Below are positions 54,346 to 64,000 of a stretch of DNA of 64,000 nucleotides, piece after piece. A program made the translations under genes and the position numbers. Within the stretch, counting starts at the first letter, position 1; every line of letters starts with the position of its first letter. The notes beneath the pieces are model-generated. The model did no database searches. It had not been told where the DNA came from and was given only the letters and a program-made list of their open reading frames with translations. The stretch spans positions 1,426,001 through 1,490,000 of the forward strand of contig JAVHJL010000012.1 of the NCBI GenBank assembly GCA_036971715.1. The letters are read 5' to 3'. Origin of the DNA: Arthrobotrys musiformis. Its lineage: Eukaryota > Ascomycota > Orbiliomycetes > Orbiliales > Orbiliaceae.

Positions 54346-55007
54346 TAAATAAGCCTATCCACATGCAACCTGCCTAATAAAAGTCTTACCGCAGAAGCAA
54401 AAAAATTCCAAATTTCAAGCCGGCAAAAATTTTTGATTAACATCTTCTATCTTATTTCTATATTTTATCCTTGCTTTCTAATTTTACCTTGTTTCCTGCT
54501 AAAAGACAATTTGTATCTATTCATTAGTAGCGCAACAGGTGGGATAATGAAAGTTTAAGTATGGGAGCTTTTATGAGATGGCTGAGCTGGAGTAGTATGA
54601 ACATTCGAAGCTCTGGCTTCGGTGGCAGCGTTGGGATTCGTGGAGGCGGTTTTGTGAGAGAATCTGTGAGGCATAGCACCAGCACGCCTGTGCGTTGTTG
54701 CGTTGTTCTGTCTATGACTTCCCAGGCTTCCCGGCTCCCTCTGGAGAATACATCTTACATCTTTCGTAGTCAGTTGCACAGAGTACTGAGACGAGCCGAA
54801 CAACTCACAGAACTGTGAATCTTACAGTTACGCAAACTTTTAAGAAATTCGTAAATACATTTCACCATACACAATTAGGCTCGAATGAGGAGGTGTAACA
54901 GGTATTTCATTTATAGATAACGATTGAAATTTGATTTAAGGTTTGAATTTGAATATATACGGCCTATATGGAACTTGAAGCTGCTAGTGACCAAAACCGC
55001 AAAGTAC

Positions 55008-55190
55008 AATACCAAAGTCGGATCAGAGGCTAGATCAATAATTTCTAGGGCCGTATTCAGCGCGACGCATATGGCTCAGTGGTTACTACAAAACTTAATG
55101 ATCTTCCTGCTGATTATGTTGCTTTCCAAAATATTAAAATTTCAGCGTATAAACTCCTATTACCAAATTTGTATACGTCATGAGATGGCA
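55008..55190 (+). repeat. Repeat family I, copy 2
   Basis: Matches 21170-21357 over about 180 bp (TCAGAGGCTAGATCAATA to TATACGTCATGAGATGG). Confidence 0.6.
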
Positions 55191-55227
55191 ATTGAAGCTA
55201 AAGAATTTGTATAACTAAAACTTAGAA

Positions 55228-55420
55228 CCCCCCCCCCCCCCCCACAATCCCTTCAAGTTCACCTTATCACAGTGTTATTGTTTAATTAACTAGGCCATAC
55301 ACCCAAAAATTGGATTCTGGTTCTGGTCCAGGAAGGCTACTTATGCTGTTGTTCATGTTCTGCCGCTGAGCCTGGGAGAGCCCTCTTTCAGGGGCTCTCC
55401 TCCTGCTTAGGGCTGGGTAC
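55228..55420. repeat. Poly-C run and GC hairpin
   Basis: A pure run of about 16 C at 55228-55243, and further on a strong inverted repeat, GGGAGAGCCCTCTTTCAGG then GGGCTCTCC (about 55374-55406). The hairpin has a 9-bp GC-rich stem; no gene context explains it. Confidence 0.6.
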
Positions 55421-55583
55421 GAGACCAGGGCTACCGCACCACTGGCAGCACTTCAACACACAGAAAATTAAAAAAATTAAAGCTAAAAATAAAAAAATAA
55501 AAAGATATAGCATTTGTATAGCTGTCCCCGGCAATAAGTATGGCGCGGAATAACGACCCCGGTGCCAAATAAAAAGTACTCAT

Positions 55584-55890
55584 TTAATATATAATACCTG
55601 ACAAGTGCTGATGACGTCGATGAAACTGTGACATGGTCGTAATTGTAGTAGAACTTCCAGAAATTCCAGGTGAGCCGTTCGGTAATGTTTTCAGTGACTT
55701 GCGGCGTAGTAAGATATCCTTCGGCGGCGATGCCTCCGGTGATAGGTAAGTTTTGGCCTTATTAACTAATCCTGTGATAGGGTTATGGAAAAGTTTTGTC
55801 GCCAAGTTTTCCCCGCTCGGGGTTGAAGTTGGTGAAAGAGGGTGTATGTAGCAAGCAACTATCTTTTCTCAAATGTGCGAAGGGTAGCTA
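55584..55890 (-). other. Possible 3' exons of the telobox gene
   Basis: A minus frame (NLATKLFHNPITGLVNKAKT, then EASPPKDILLRRKSLKTLP, ending SGIIY) looks coding but opens on TTG. It could be a last exon of the gene at 55962-57834 if introns follow the Myb exon: GTGATA after LKQ, and a possible phase-consistent splice at GTAGTC to AAGATAG near 55850-55890. RNA evidence would settle it. Confidence 0.35.
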
Positions 55891-55961
55891 GCATACGACT
55901 ACCAATAGAAATTCGATCGAAGTTCTTTGGTAGTGGTTCTCTATCTCTAAACGCATAGCTA

Positions 55962-57834
55962 TTAGTTAGAATTTCTCATAGAAGAGGATGGTATCACTTG
56001 CTTCAGATACTTGAACTTCATATTACGGGCTTTGTCTTTAAGATTCACATCCGACCGTGTTCCTAGGAAATACTTCTATATGATGTTGGGCTCAGCTGCC
56101 ATGAAAATTCGTTTCCCATGATCAAGGAGGAGGGGGTCTTACATCTCGGATCACTGACCATCTAGTCCCAATTTCACCAATGGCTTCTATCAAAGTCTCG
56201 ACTTCACTTTCTAACCAGGCTTTCCGAGCTCGGGGGGTATGGAAGCCACGCATTCCCTTAACAGAAGCTCCTCCTATGCGGTTACTCAGTGCGTCGTCAA
56301 ATTGGAGTTTCTTGTCCTTTTTTGCTTCTTTATCTGACCTATTCGAAAGGGTTCCTTCTGGCAAAAGCGGGTATCGTTCCTCATCGGCTGGAGGCCGCGC
56401 TACAAACCGTGGGGGGGCCAGCTTGGTAGGAGTTCCATCGTAATGGCAGAAGCCAATGGATGTCCCGGCGTCTCGCCTTTCATTGGAATGATTCTTCTTG
56501 GGAAGTAGAGGAATTCTACGCTCCCTTCGCTCTCTCCATCCGGCTCCAATTTTGAACTTCGTATTGGACCCAGTGAAGAAATTTGCTGGTGTATTACATC
56601 GACTCCTAGCTTTAGTTTGGGATGATTGCATCGGCGAAATTAGGCTATCAGAAGAAATTTCTCGTCCCTCGGTTCGTTTGGTAGTTCTATTGGGAGCCAT
56701 ATCGCTGATTAACACGCCATTGACCTCTTATATGTTAAGGAAGGAGTAGATAAGCATGTACCGCATATATGGTGATAGTGGGGCCGTTAGTTCGTAGGGG
56801 GACTTGGCTGAGAAGCTTGACTCGGTGGTATGGTCGAAAGCTTCCTTAAGCCAGTCCAAACATTTGGATTGAAGCTTTTGGTAAGGGTAATCTTTCTGCA
56901 AGGTTGCCAGATCCGCAATTTGAATACCGTCCGCATCCTTGATGTATCCTCGAAGACCACTGATATGATCTATAAGGTCTTTCCGGAATGTTTTTTTGAT
57001 CTCCTTGATCTCACCTCTTTCAAAAGCCCATCCCTTGAGCTTAGAGCCCTCCAGCTTTTGCATGAATGTTGAGGTTCGTTTGAAGTACCGGCTGTTCGGA
57101 GCGTCTTCAACGCAAAAAGCATCTAGAAGAATTTTATCCATTGAATTCGAGTCTTTAGCTTGAGCCCTGTTGTGCTGCATAACCATACCACGAATATATA
57201 CATGCGTCCGCAGCTCTTTCACGAAGTGAAAGCTCGCAGTATCTTCCACATGTTTATAGCAGTCTACCCGAGCGAGCATCTGATCCCATCCCCTGAGAGT
57301 ATCGTACATCACGGCGTCAGAGTACAAAATGTGAATATAAAATGCGGTCAGGTTAATCTTTCTGAAGACGGGATTAAAATTTCTGTCTAAATTACCGGGA
57401 TTAATATTATGAGTGATGTGGGCATTTTGTGTACAGGTGTGGAAGCTACGTCTTCGCTCTGTGGGCGGTCTGGCCATTTGCAAGATATTGCCACTATCAT
57501 TGGTGTGTGTGTGCGTAATGGCGTCGTTTTTTGAGACCTTGCCCCTGAGAAAGTAATCAAGGCAGCTGCTAGCCGCCTTATCTATGTGCCCAACATTGGC
57601 TAATATGAAGGAAAGATCGAGTTGGCCTTGGTTTTCTCTACCTATGACGTTCTCGGTCAATTTTTCATCCTCTAGCTGTACAGTCTGTTGCGAATGTGGC
57701 CCAAACTGTTCGCCTAATATTCGTTCGCAAGATGGCGGGCTACACTTTAGTCGAGCCCAACTGGAACTATTGGGAGGTCCAGGGATTTCCGATTCGGGTG
57801 ATGGTAACTTCTCGTAACTAGCCATTAAAGCCAT
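55962..57834 (-). CDS. Telobox Myb protein, candidate telomere-repeat binding factor
   Basis: Three exons: 57834-56762, 56704-56143 and 56075-55962, giving 582 residues. Intron 1 (57 nt, GTACAT...AATCAG, branch CTTAAC) and intron 2 (67 nt, GTAAGA...ATATAG) both keep phase. The start is ATG 57834, with a second ATG three codons on. Residues 1-357 are helical in part (FHFVKELRTHVYIRGMVMQH, LIDHISGLRGYIKDADGI); this is where a TRF-homology dimerisation domain would lie, but I cannot prove one. The middle is basic and disordered. The C-terminus is a single Myb repeat split by intron 2: ARKAWLESEVETLIEAIGEI, GTRWSVIRD, then KYFLGTRSDVNLKDKARN. The last part is the telobox (V-D/N-L-K-D-K-x-R-N) characteristic of double-stranded telomere-repeat binders (TRF, Taz1, Tay1). 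Coding may continue past 55962. Confidence 0.65.
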
Positions 57835-58571
57835 AAGTGAATGTCTAGGAGGAGCATGGAGCGCCTGAGCTACTTTTATAGCCAGAATACTTACTAAGTA
57901 TCTCTTATAACTATAGCTGTGGCGTTTTTAAAGAATTTTCAAAAATTTTTTCAAAGTTTTGTAAATTTCTATTTTATCAAATGACAAAAAGAGTTATCGA
58001 CTTAAATAAGCGCAGTTTTTGGTGAAGGTCGTATAACAACAGGAAACAATTCGTTATAAGGTCGAGAGCGTAGGTTTGGTGCGATATAGCTTTTGAAGAA
58101 AAACTTGTCGAACTTAACGAAACAATTCGTTGTCGCAAAATAGTAACCAATATTTTCCATCATCTTTCCTCCCTTCGAATCCCCCCCCTACGGCAACGCA
58201 TAGTGACCAACCAGAGTATCAAAACGTTTTTTCAAAACTTCAAAATTTCAAAAGTGTGTTTGATTTAAAATTCAAAAACCCCAAAACTTTTTTTTTATCA
58301 AAACGTAAAAATCTAAAAACAAATAAGATGGACTTATCTTCCTACCTACAGGCCTACTAGCTCTTATAAGTTTATTACTTATTCTACTGTGTTATACTTT
58401 CTACATACAATTCTATTGTGTCTAGTAGCAGCGAATTCGGAATTGTTGGTTCAAGAGCCCAAGAGCTTAAGAGGGGTATCAACATATCCCGTCGACCTGG
58501 TGTCATACCCAGACCGTATAAAATATATAGGATTCGACCAAAGCAGTACAGAGTACCTTATGATACCTCGA
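57835..58571. other. Intergenic
   Basis: Upstream flank of the telobox gene. A small plus frame (58389-58703) ends in the 9-bp satellite and is not supported. Confidence 0.35.
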
Positions 58572-59198
58572 CTAGTCTCCATACGATTTCTTACGAATTG
58601 TTATAATTGTTATAATTGTTATAATTGTTATAATTGTTATAATTGTTATAATTGTTACTATAAATTCTATGGTGATAAATCGAATTTTGGCCAAATCGAA
58701 TAATTGAAGCGAATGAAGTAATATCCACCATATTGGTGAAATATCATCTACTTCAACCATCCAATTAGAAGCATATTGCTTCAAAGCTAACAAAAAGGGG
58801 TTTAATGGCTCATAGTTCAAAGAAGGGTAAACAATGTTAAATTCAAATGATGATAGAAATGGTGGGGATGAATTATACCCTATAACTATAATTAACTCGA
58901 GTCTGGGAAACATCAAGAATAATGATGCTAGTAAATTGGTTGGCTGTTGATGTATTATAGATTGACGGGCTCTCAAGTGTAGTGCTAATATTTTCCTGGA
59001 TATATTAAGAAAGTTTTGCAAAAATACCGGGCCGAGGAAAATAGTTTGCGTATAGTAGAGCTTGTCTAAGTGAATATTATGGAGCTGGGCGTTTAGGATA
59101 CAACAGGTAAGCTGTAGGTTCAGGAGGTTCTTGCGGAAACACTTGACTTCTGATAGTTGATAAAAGATTTCTAAGGGAAGTGAGGTCAGAGTCACCAT
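58572..59198 (-). CDS. F-box-like protein with satellite-encoded tail
   Basis: 208 residues from ATG 59198. The open frame extends upstream to 59642 (TTG) with another ATG at 59483, but the F-box starts right at 59198: MVTLTSLPLEIFYQLSEVKC then LLNLQLTCCILNAQL. The middle resembles other fungal F-box proteins in its Leu-rich wording (LASLFLMFPRLELIIVIGYN). The last ~35 residues are encoded by the 9-bp satellite at 58597-58656, giving Ile-Thr-Ile repeats, then RKKSYGD and a stop. The natural C-terminus has thus been replaced or extended by repeat DNA. It may be a decaying gene; the rest of the frame is open. Confidence 0.5.
   Translation of the reverse strand: MVTLTSLPLEIFYQLSEVKCFRKNLLNLQLTCCILNAQLHNIHLDKLYYTQTIFLGPVFLQNFLNISRKILALHLRARQSIIHQQPTNLLASLFLMFPRLELIIVIGYNSSPPFLSSFEFNIVYPSLNYEPLNPFLLALKQYASNWMVEVDDISPIWWILLHSLQLFDLAKIRFITIEFIVTIITIITIITIITIITIITIRKKSYGD
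58597..58656. repeat. 9-bp satellite (ATAATTGTT)n, about 7 units
   Basis: The shortest of the six arrays, and the only one inside a plausible coding frame, which it passes through without a stop because the unit is 9 bp. Confidence 0.9.
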
Positions 59199-60622
59199 AA
59201 TGCTAGGTGGTTTGCTGCAGCTGCCTTGTAATCCAAGAGATTCGTCTCGTGCATATGCATGCGTATGTGCATACGATGATAAGAAAATATCTAGTTGAGT
59301 TAGACATGAAGTACGTGTGCAGGTATCGCTACCGCTACTGGGGGAATATACGTCTTCATCAAGTAATTCATCCTTCAGCCCTATCGGTATATTTGTCCCA
59401 TTGTATTGCAGGAATAAAACAGCGCTATGACTTACTCTACATATTTCAGTCCTTTTGTATCTGATGTCAGCATGTGTGGTCATTTTCAGGTCGCGAGATC
59501 GCGGGACGGGACAGGACTGAAGCGGTAATTTTGCGAAAAAGCGACTGCTTCCGATTTTTGGCTTGAAAATCGGTGTGCTAATTGGGGTGCGGCTGGGCAC
59601 ACCTGATATCAAGGGCAGTTTTTGATTTCCTTTCAATCTCAATCATGGGCTGCGCTGTGAGTAAGGTTTTAATAGTGAGTTGTGTACATGTGTGTCTGCT
59701 AGATGTTGATTTACCCACATGATGCATGACACCTCAAGTTTCCAGAGCTTCCCCTTTTGTGTATTTCTTTATTTCAAGCACGAGCTTCAGTCCAAGTGCT
59801 TCGAAGTGTATTAGACAGCTCTCGAGGTCTCAGGTAGTTGGAGCTGTAGTTGTATGATGCATGGATACCGGTGCCGATACTTCTTACATAAGATTTGGCT
59901 TGCGGAGAGTTCCTGCTTCAATGGCGGCTGATCAGCCCCAACGGTCGACTAACCATGGAACGGAACAAGGTTTGTTACACAGACTCGCCCCGCATTAGAC
60001 CATGGCAGACTATGCAATGTGGTCACCAGGCCAATCGGCCGCCCCAAGTCGGCGACGGGTGTCAAGCTTCGAATGACACCCAATCGAGAAGACAAAGCTT
60101 AAATTCGCCACCAGGGCTTGTGTATTATAATATTATACGGAGTCAACTGGTCAACTAGCTACGTAGTCGACTTCACGAATTCGGTCAAGTGTAGTTATTT
60201 TCTCAAGTTAGATCGGGTACTGTTGCGACTGAGCTGAGCTTATCATCATTCTACGAGGCCTAGATCTAGAGAACTTATGAAACGTAGTGTATCAAATTTG
60301 CTAGATATACCTGTGTTTCTGCCCTCTTAATATTTTCAATTCAGTATTATATTCATTTTTGGACCATTCACAAATGCATATATATGCATGAGTGACTCCC
60401 GATCTAAGGAAACTATGCTATAAGCTCGATATGCCGCTAAGTAAGCACAAGACACGACTAAAACTTAAAAGAAGAAGGAAATAGAAAAATCAGGTGGAGA
60501 CAATCATCAACCTCGGACATGATGGTTTGTCGGGTGGGTATGCATATACGTAAACAGACACAAAGGAGGCATGGTTGATTTTAAGAATATGGGAAGCTCG
60601 AGATGAAGTCAGAAGCGCCTGT
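59199..60622. other. Intergenic
   Basis: No supported gene besides a possible N-terminal extension of the F-box frame (59199-59483). 60020-60140 contains Gln/Arg-type open sequence on the plus strand without a motif. Confidence 0.35.
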
Positions 60623-62789
60623 TCAGGCTCCTGACACACTGTCTTTTTCCTTCTCAGTAATCCCGTTCGTGAGCTTCTCACCGACTCCATCCACCATTTT
60701 ACCCTTCTCCCCCGAGCTGACTCCATTTTCCTTCTTTTCCTTTTCCTTTTCCTTCTCTTCCTTCTCCTTCTTTTCCTTTTCCTCCTTCTCCTCCTTCTCT
60801 TTCTTCTCCTTCTCCTCCTTCTCTTTTTGTTCCTTCTCTTCTTCCTCCTTCTCCTTTCTCTCTCCCTTAATTCTATCGCGTTTCTTCTTCTGGAGCTCCT
60901 TGACCTTCTTCTCTGTAGCTCTGTCAAGTCTCTCCTTAGCTTTCTTCTCAGACTCTTGTAAAAGATCGAGTTCGTTGAGTTTCGATTTAAGCCAGTCGTC
61001 TAAGCAATCCAATGCGTCCTCGGGATCAGACTTATGGCTCAAGAGGTATCCCTGAACCTCTGCTGGAGTAAACTTGTCAGACGGGACTCTTGAACCGAAT
61101 TCATGGGCTAATATCTCGAGTTTTTCTTCATGCTTCTGTTTGCGCTCCTCCTTTGTCATTTTCTCCGCACCACGGATAAAGTCTGGTAAATCCCCATCGT
61201 CCGAGTAAACAGCCTTGAAAAGTCCCTCTAGGATCTCAATGTCCGCATTTCCAAACTTGATTTCCATATCAACACGTCCAGGTCGGATGAGAGCCTTGTC
61301 CAAAAGTTCCCGATAGTTCGTTGTCATGATCAAAATTCTGCCTTCGTGGCTGGAGATACCGTCAACAGCGTTGAGGAGACCAGATAAACTGACGGTGCTG
61401 CCCTGTTTGAAAGCTGCAAGCTTTTTCTTCTCTTCGCGCTTCCTGATTTCCTCTTCCTCATCGTCCTCATCATCCTCATCGTTCTTGCTTGCAATGGCTG
61501 TATAGAGGCCAGCACCGCTCATCGATTGTCGGTCAATACCAGCGCTATCAATATCCTCCATTAGAACAATACACCTTTTAGGTAGAGTAGCGAATAGCCC
61601 GAGAAGAACGTCGTCTGCCATAGTACTCGAGGCGAGGGACAAACAATAGATGGGAAGGCCAAGTTCGCTAGCTAAAGCCAATGTAAGTGACGTCTTTCCA
61701 GCACCGGGTAAACCATAAAAGAGGTAACCCCTCCTATACGGAAGGCCGTGCCTGTGGTACCACTTCTCCGCGCCGGGCTTAAGATATTCCCTCATGTCTT
61801 TCAATAGCTTTTCCTTGTCGGATACTGACATAATGACTGAATCGAGGGTTCGGGAGGGCTTTGGGTGACCCAATGACCAAGTGGGCGGGTAAGTCGCAAC
61901 GGCGGTGTGGATCAATGTGCTGGATCTTTGTTCGTTGAGATACTCGAGTCTAGCCTCCTCGAGAATACTTCTAAGCATGCGAGGGGAACGGCCAAAAGTA
62001 AACAATGTGAGGTCGACATCAGGCTCCTCGAACCCGTAATATTCGTCTTCCAGCTTTCGTTGCATAAGCACCAGTCTCTTTTTGTAGAAAAAATGATAGA
62101 AGCCTGGGGCGGCGGTATATTTTAATTTTGGGCCAAGAGCGTCATCCTGAGAGAAACTCGTTAGCGATGCCTAACACAAAACCAGCCCTTTCAAGGTCGT
62201 TTAAACTCACCAAAATACCGATACCATCGGATTCAGTATCATCTGGGGTATCCTGACCATACCATCGAGCATGCTGACGGTAATTGGGATTCATCTGATT
62301 TTTCCGACATGTTACACCGAAAAGGCGCGAATCTGTAGAAATATTATGATTGTAAAGCCATCTCATGACGTAGACATATGCTTCATCTGTGGACCGTATC
62401 GTAGCAGAAGAAACTAAATTATCGGAGCTATATTTGGTATATCGTTTAGCCATATGTCCTAGTGAAACTGAACTGGGCTAACAAAATCTGACTTACAAGA
62501 ATTTAGAAATTTGCGTAATACCCTCCCATGCATTACTTAGAAAGCCAAAAACCGAAGCAATGATAGTAAGTGTTACACCGATTTTAACTATAAAGACAAT
62601 TAATTTCCACTCACAGAGTCTTCACTGGGGTAATTAGCGTGTGGGGGGCTTACCTAGAACAGACGGATCGATTCCGACTGAGGCCATCATGCTGCCAATA
62701 AACATCCCCCCGGGAAACCCGCTATAGCCATCGGGACTACCCGTGGCGGAAGCTGCCAGTCCTGGAAGGACCGCGGAAATGGCCTCCAT
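60623..62789 (-). CDS. BCS1-like AAA ATPase
   Basis: Proposed exons: 62789-62654, 62587-62522, 62458-62211 and 62146-60623 (657 residues). Exon 2 encodes a membrane helix (KIGVTLTIIASVFGFLSN) as in BCS1. Exon 3 and the head of exon 4 are the BCS1 N-terminal domain (DEAYVYVMRWLYNH, then TAAPGFYHFFYKKRLVLMQR). The AAA module has Walker A GLPGAGKTS, Walker B VLMEDIDSA, SGLLNAVDG and the arginine finger region IRPGRVDMEIKFG. An acidic/basic insert lies between Walker B and SGLLNAVDG. The last ~100 residues are a Lys/Glu low-complexity coiled-coil-like tail. Introns 1 and 3 are clear (GTAAGC; GTGAGT with CTAAC). The second is less certain: the strong GTAAGT at about 62494 would break the frame, so I used GTATTA. 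Relatives are mitochondrial or ER-associated; true BCS1 translocates the Rieske protein, and the long tail suggests one of the divergent fungal paralogues. Confidence 0.82.
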
Positions 62790-64000
62790 TTTTTCTAGAG
62801 CCTGCAATGCTATGCTCTCAGTTGTTCGTGTATGGATGTTCGCTAAATATAGCAATAAGGACTTCCCCGCTCACAATGTGTTGCTGTGTTGCTGTGTAGT
62901 CGCTCTAAACTTATCGATACCACCGTCTATCCGATATATCTTAATATATATCAATCTAGCAGCGCTGGCCTCGAGAGGATATACACTCAAGTATGTAGAT
63001 CGAGACTTGGATATTAAAGAGATAGGAAATCTATAATGCTAAAGAATTTAAAAAAATGTATATGGGTATCTTGGAACTATAAAAATTAAAAAGGGGAAAG
63101 AGAAAAGAAATTGTCAAGACGGGTTTCCAAAATATATATAACTCGAACGCAGAAGGACTTCAAGACGCCGTTTATAGAGTCGCTCTATAGAATCGGTAAG
63201 GGAACTCTTTGTATGTCAAACGATACACAAAGTCTTGTTAGCATAGCGCGATCTAATTCGACGTTCCATTGCCACAATTTATAGAACTATTCAGGTTATA
63301 TCATTCGCTGTCTACCGTCTTCAAAGAAGCCTAGCTCTTACTTTGACTCAAAGAGCTCGCAGGTTTGCGAACCTGTATGTTACTAGCCTAGCCAAGGATC
63401 TGGGAGCAATGCCTGACGACGGCCTCATGGTTCTGAGGTGTGGTTGAGAGTTTGACGTCAGTTTGCGAGTTTAGCAATATCTTCAATTTGGTAAATTACT
63501 CGCGAAGGACCCTTGAAGGGTCATGCACCCTTCCATTCATAGCTCGACCCCATGCACTTACGAGCGCACTGCATGAACTTTTTTTAACCCACAGCGCAGG
63601 ATCTTACCGTCGACAATGTTTTTGCTTTCGCAATCCGGATTGCGGGGCTATCAACCTTCGCTCTTGCGTCCTTGGATCCTAGTCGGATTCGTACCCATGA
63701 AATTACCATTACGCTTGTAGAATTCAACTTCCAGGTCTGGGTACGAGACAAAGAATTCAAGAGAATGAATTAGAATAAATTTGTTACAATAGGGGCGCGA
63801 CTGCGAGGTCGCAATCACTGAACTAGGCGTATGAGTAGAGAGAACAAGATGTTACCTTTTCCGTTCGTTACTTCAATTTTCAATTAACTTTATAATAATT
63901 CTACGATATAATTTGCTATATTTATAGTATTAAAGTTCCTTCAATTCTGTATCCAGAATGTATTTTTTTGTTGTTTTTGTTATATTTACGAATTCAATTT
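62790..64000. other. Region without a supported gene
   Basis: Promoter side of the BCS1-like gene, then moderately AT-rich DNA. ORFs up to 97 codons show no motif. GGGTACGAGAC at 63738 also occurs at 55416, so part may be repeat-derived. Confidence 0.35.

Noticed and set aside
60490..61055. Arg/Lys-rich minus ORF and Ser/Phe-rich plus ORF
   Set aside because: Shadows of the Lys/Glu tail codons of the BCS1-like gene.

Overview
The window reads as nuclear DNA of a filamentous ascomycete. The evidence is a Zn(II)2Cys6 transcription factor, a fungal-type BCS1-like AAA ATPase, a telobox Myb protein, a secreted Thr/Val-repeat wall protein, and short introns of about 57-96 nt with CTAAC-type branch points. 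A Leotiomycete (Helotiales-like) genome is my guess from gene flavour only. Genes are sparse. Most of the DNA is accessory: non-autonomous inverted-repeat elements, retrotransposon relics, simple repeats and long AT-rich tracts.

Layout. 1-3.4 kb: an 889-bp foldback element with arms of almost 300 bp, plus a second repeat family. 3.5-5.6 kb: an intact Zn2Cys6 regulator (minus). 6-12 kb: a 9-bp satellite, tandem-repeat elements, palindromic MITEs, CCTGCC-type arrays, a two-exon orphan gene and a wrecked NAT9-like acetyltransferase. 12.8-14 kb: a well-formed two-exon gene for a secreted Thr/Val-rich wall protein with a TATA box. 14-21 kb: repeats, including a 19-bp-TIR element that has been split by a second inverted-repeat element. 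22-25.6 kb: two broken JmjC-family genes arranged head to head. 26.3-27.4 kb: a broken gene of unknown family. 28.4-31 kb: a small ORF and a SANT-like fragment. 31.2-34.7 kb: gag and protease ORFs of a Ty3/gypsy element (minus). 35.8-37 kb: a Ty1/copia RT/RNase H relic followed by a tandem-repeat LTR-like block that recurs at 15.4-16.1 kb. 37.7-38.7 kb: an intact SANT-like gene. 39-48 kb: repeats, a LINE RT relic and a gypsy integrase relic. 49.8-50.8 kb: an intact lysine-rich orphan. 51-55 kb: MITEs, a tRNA-like Pol III unit and an F-box-like gene. 55.6-62.8 kb: the most gene-dense stretch, all on the minus strand, with the telobox Myb (TRF-like) gene, an F-box-like gene whose tail is encoded by the 9-bp satellite, and the BCS1-like AAA ATPase.

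I see no gene cluster with a shared pathway. The most interesting signals are the divergent pair of decayed JmjN/JmjC genes, the three-exon telomere-binding-protein candidate, and a set of at least seven repeat families without a visible transposase. One nested insertion can be dated by its empty-site copy about 20 kb away. Several ORFs in this window open on TTG or GTG; for a fungus I used the first in-frame ATG or a splice acceptor instead. All family assignments rest on motif reading; no database search was run.
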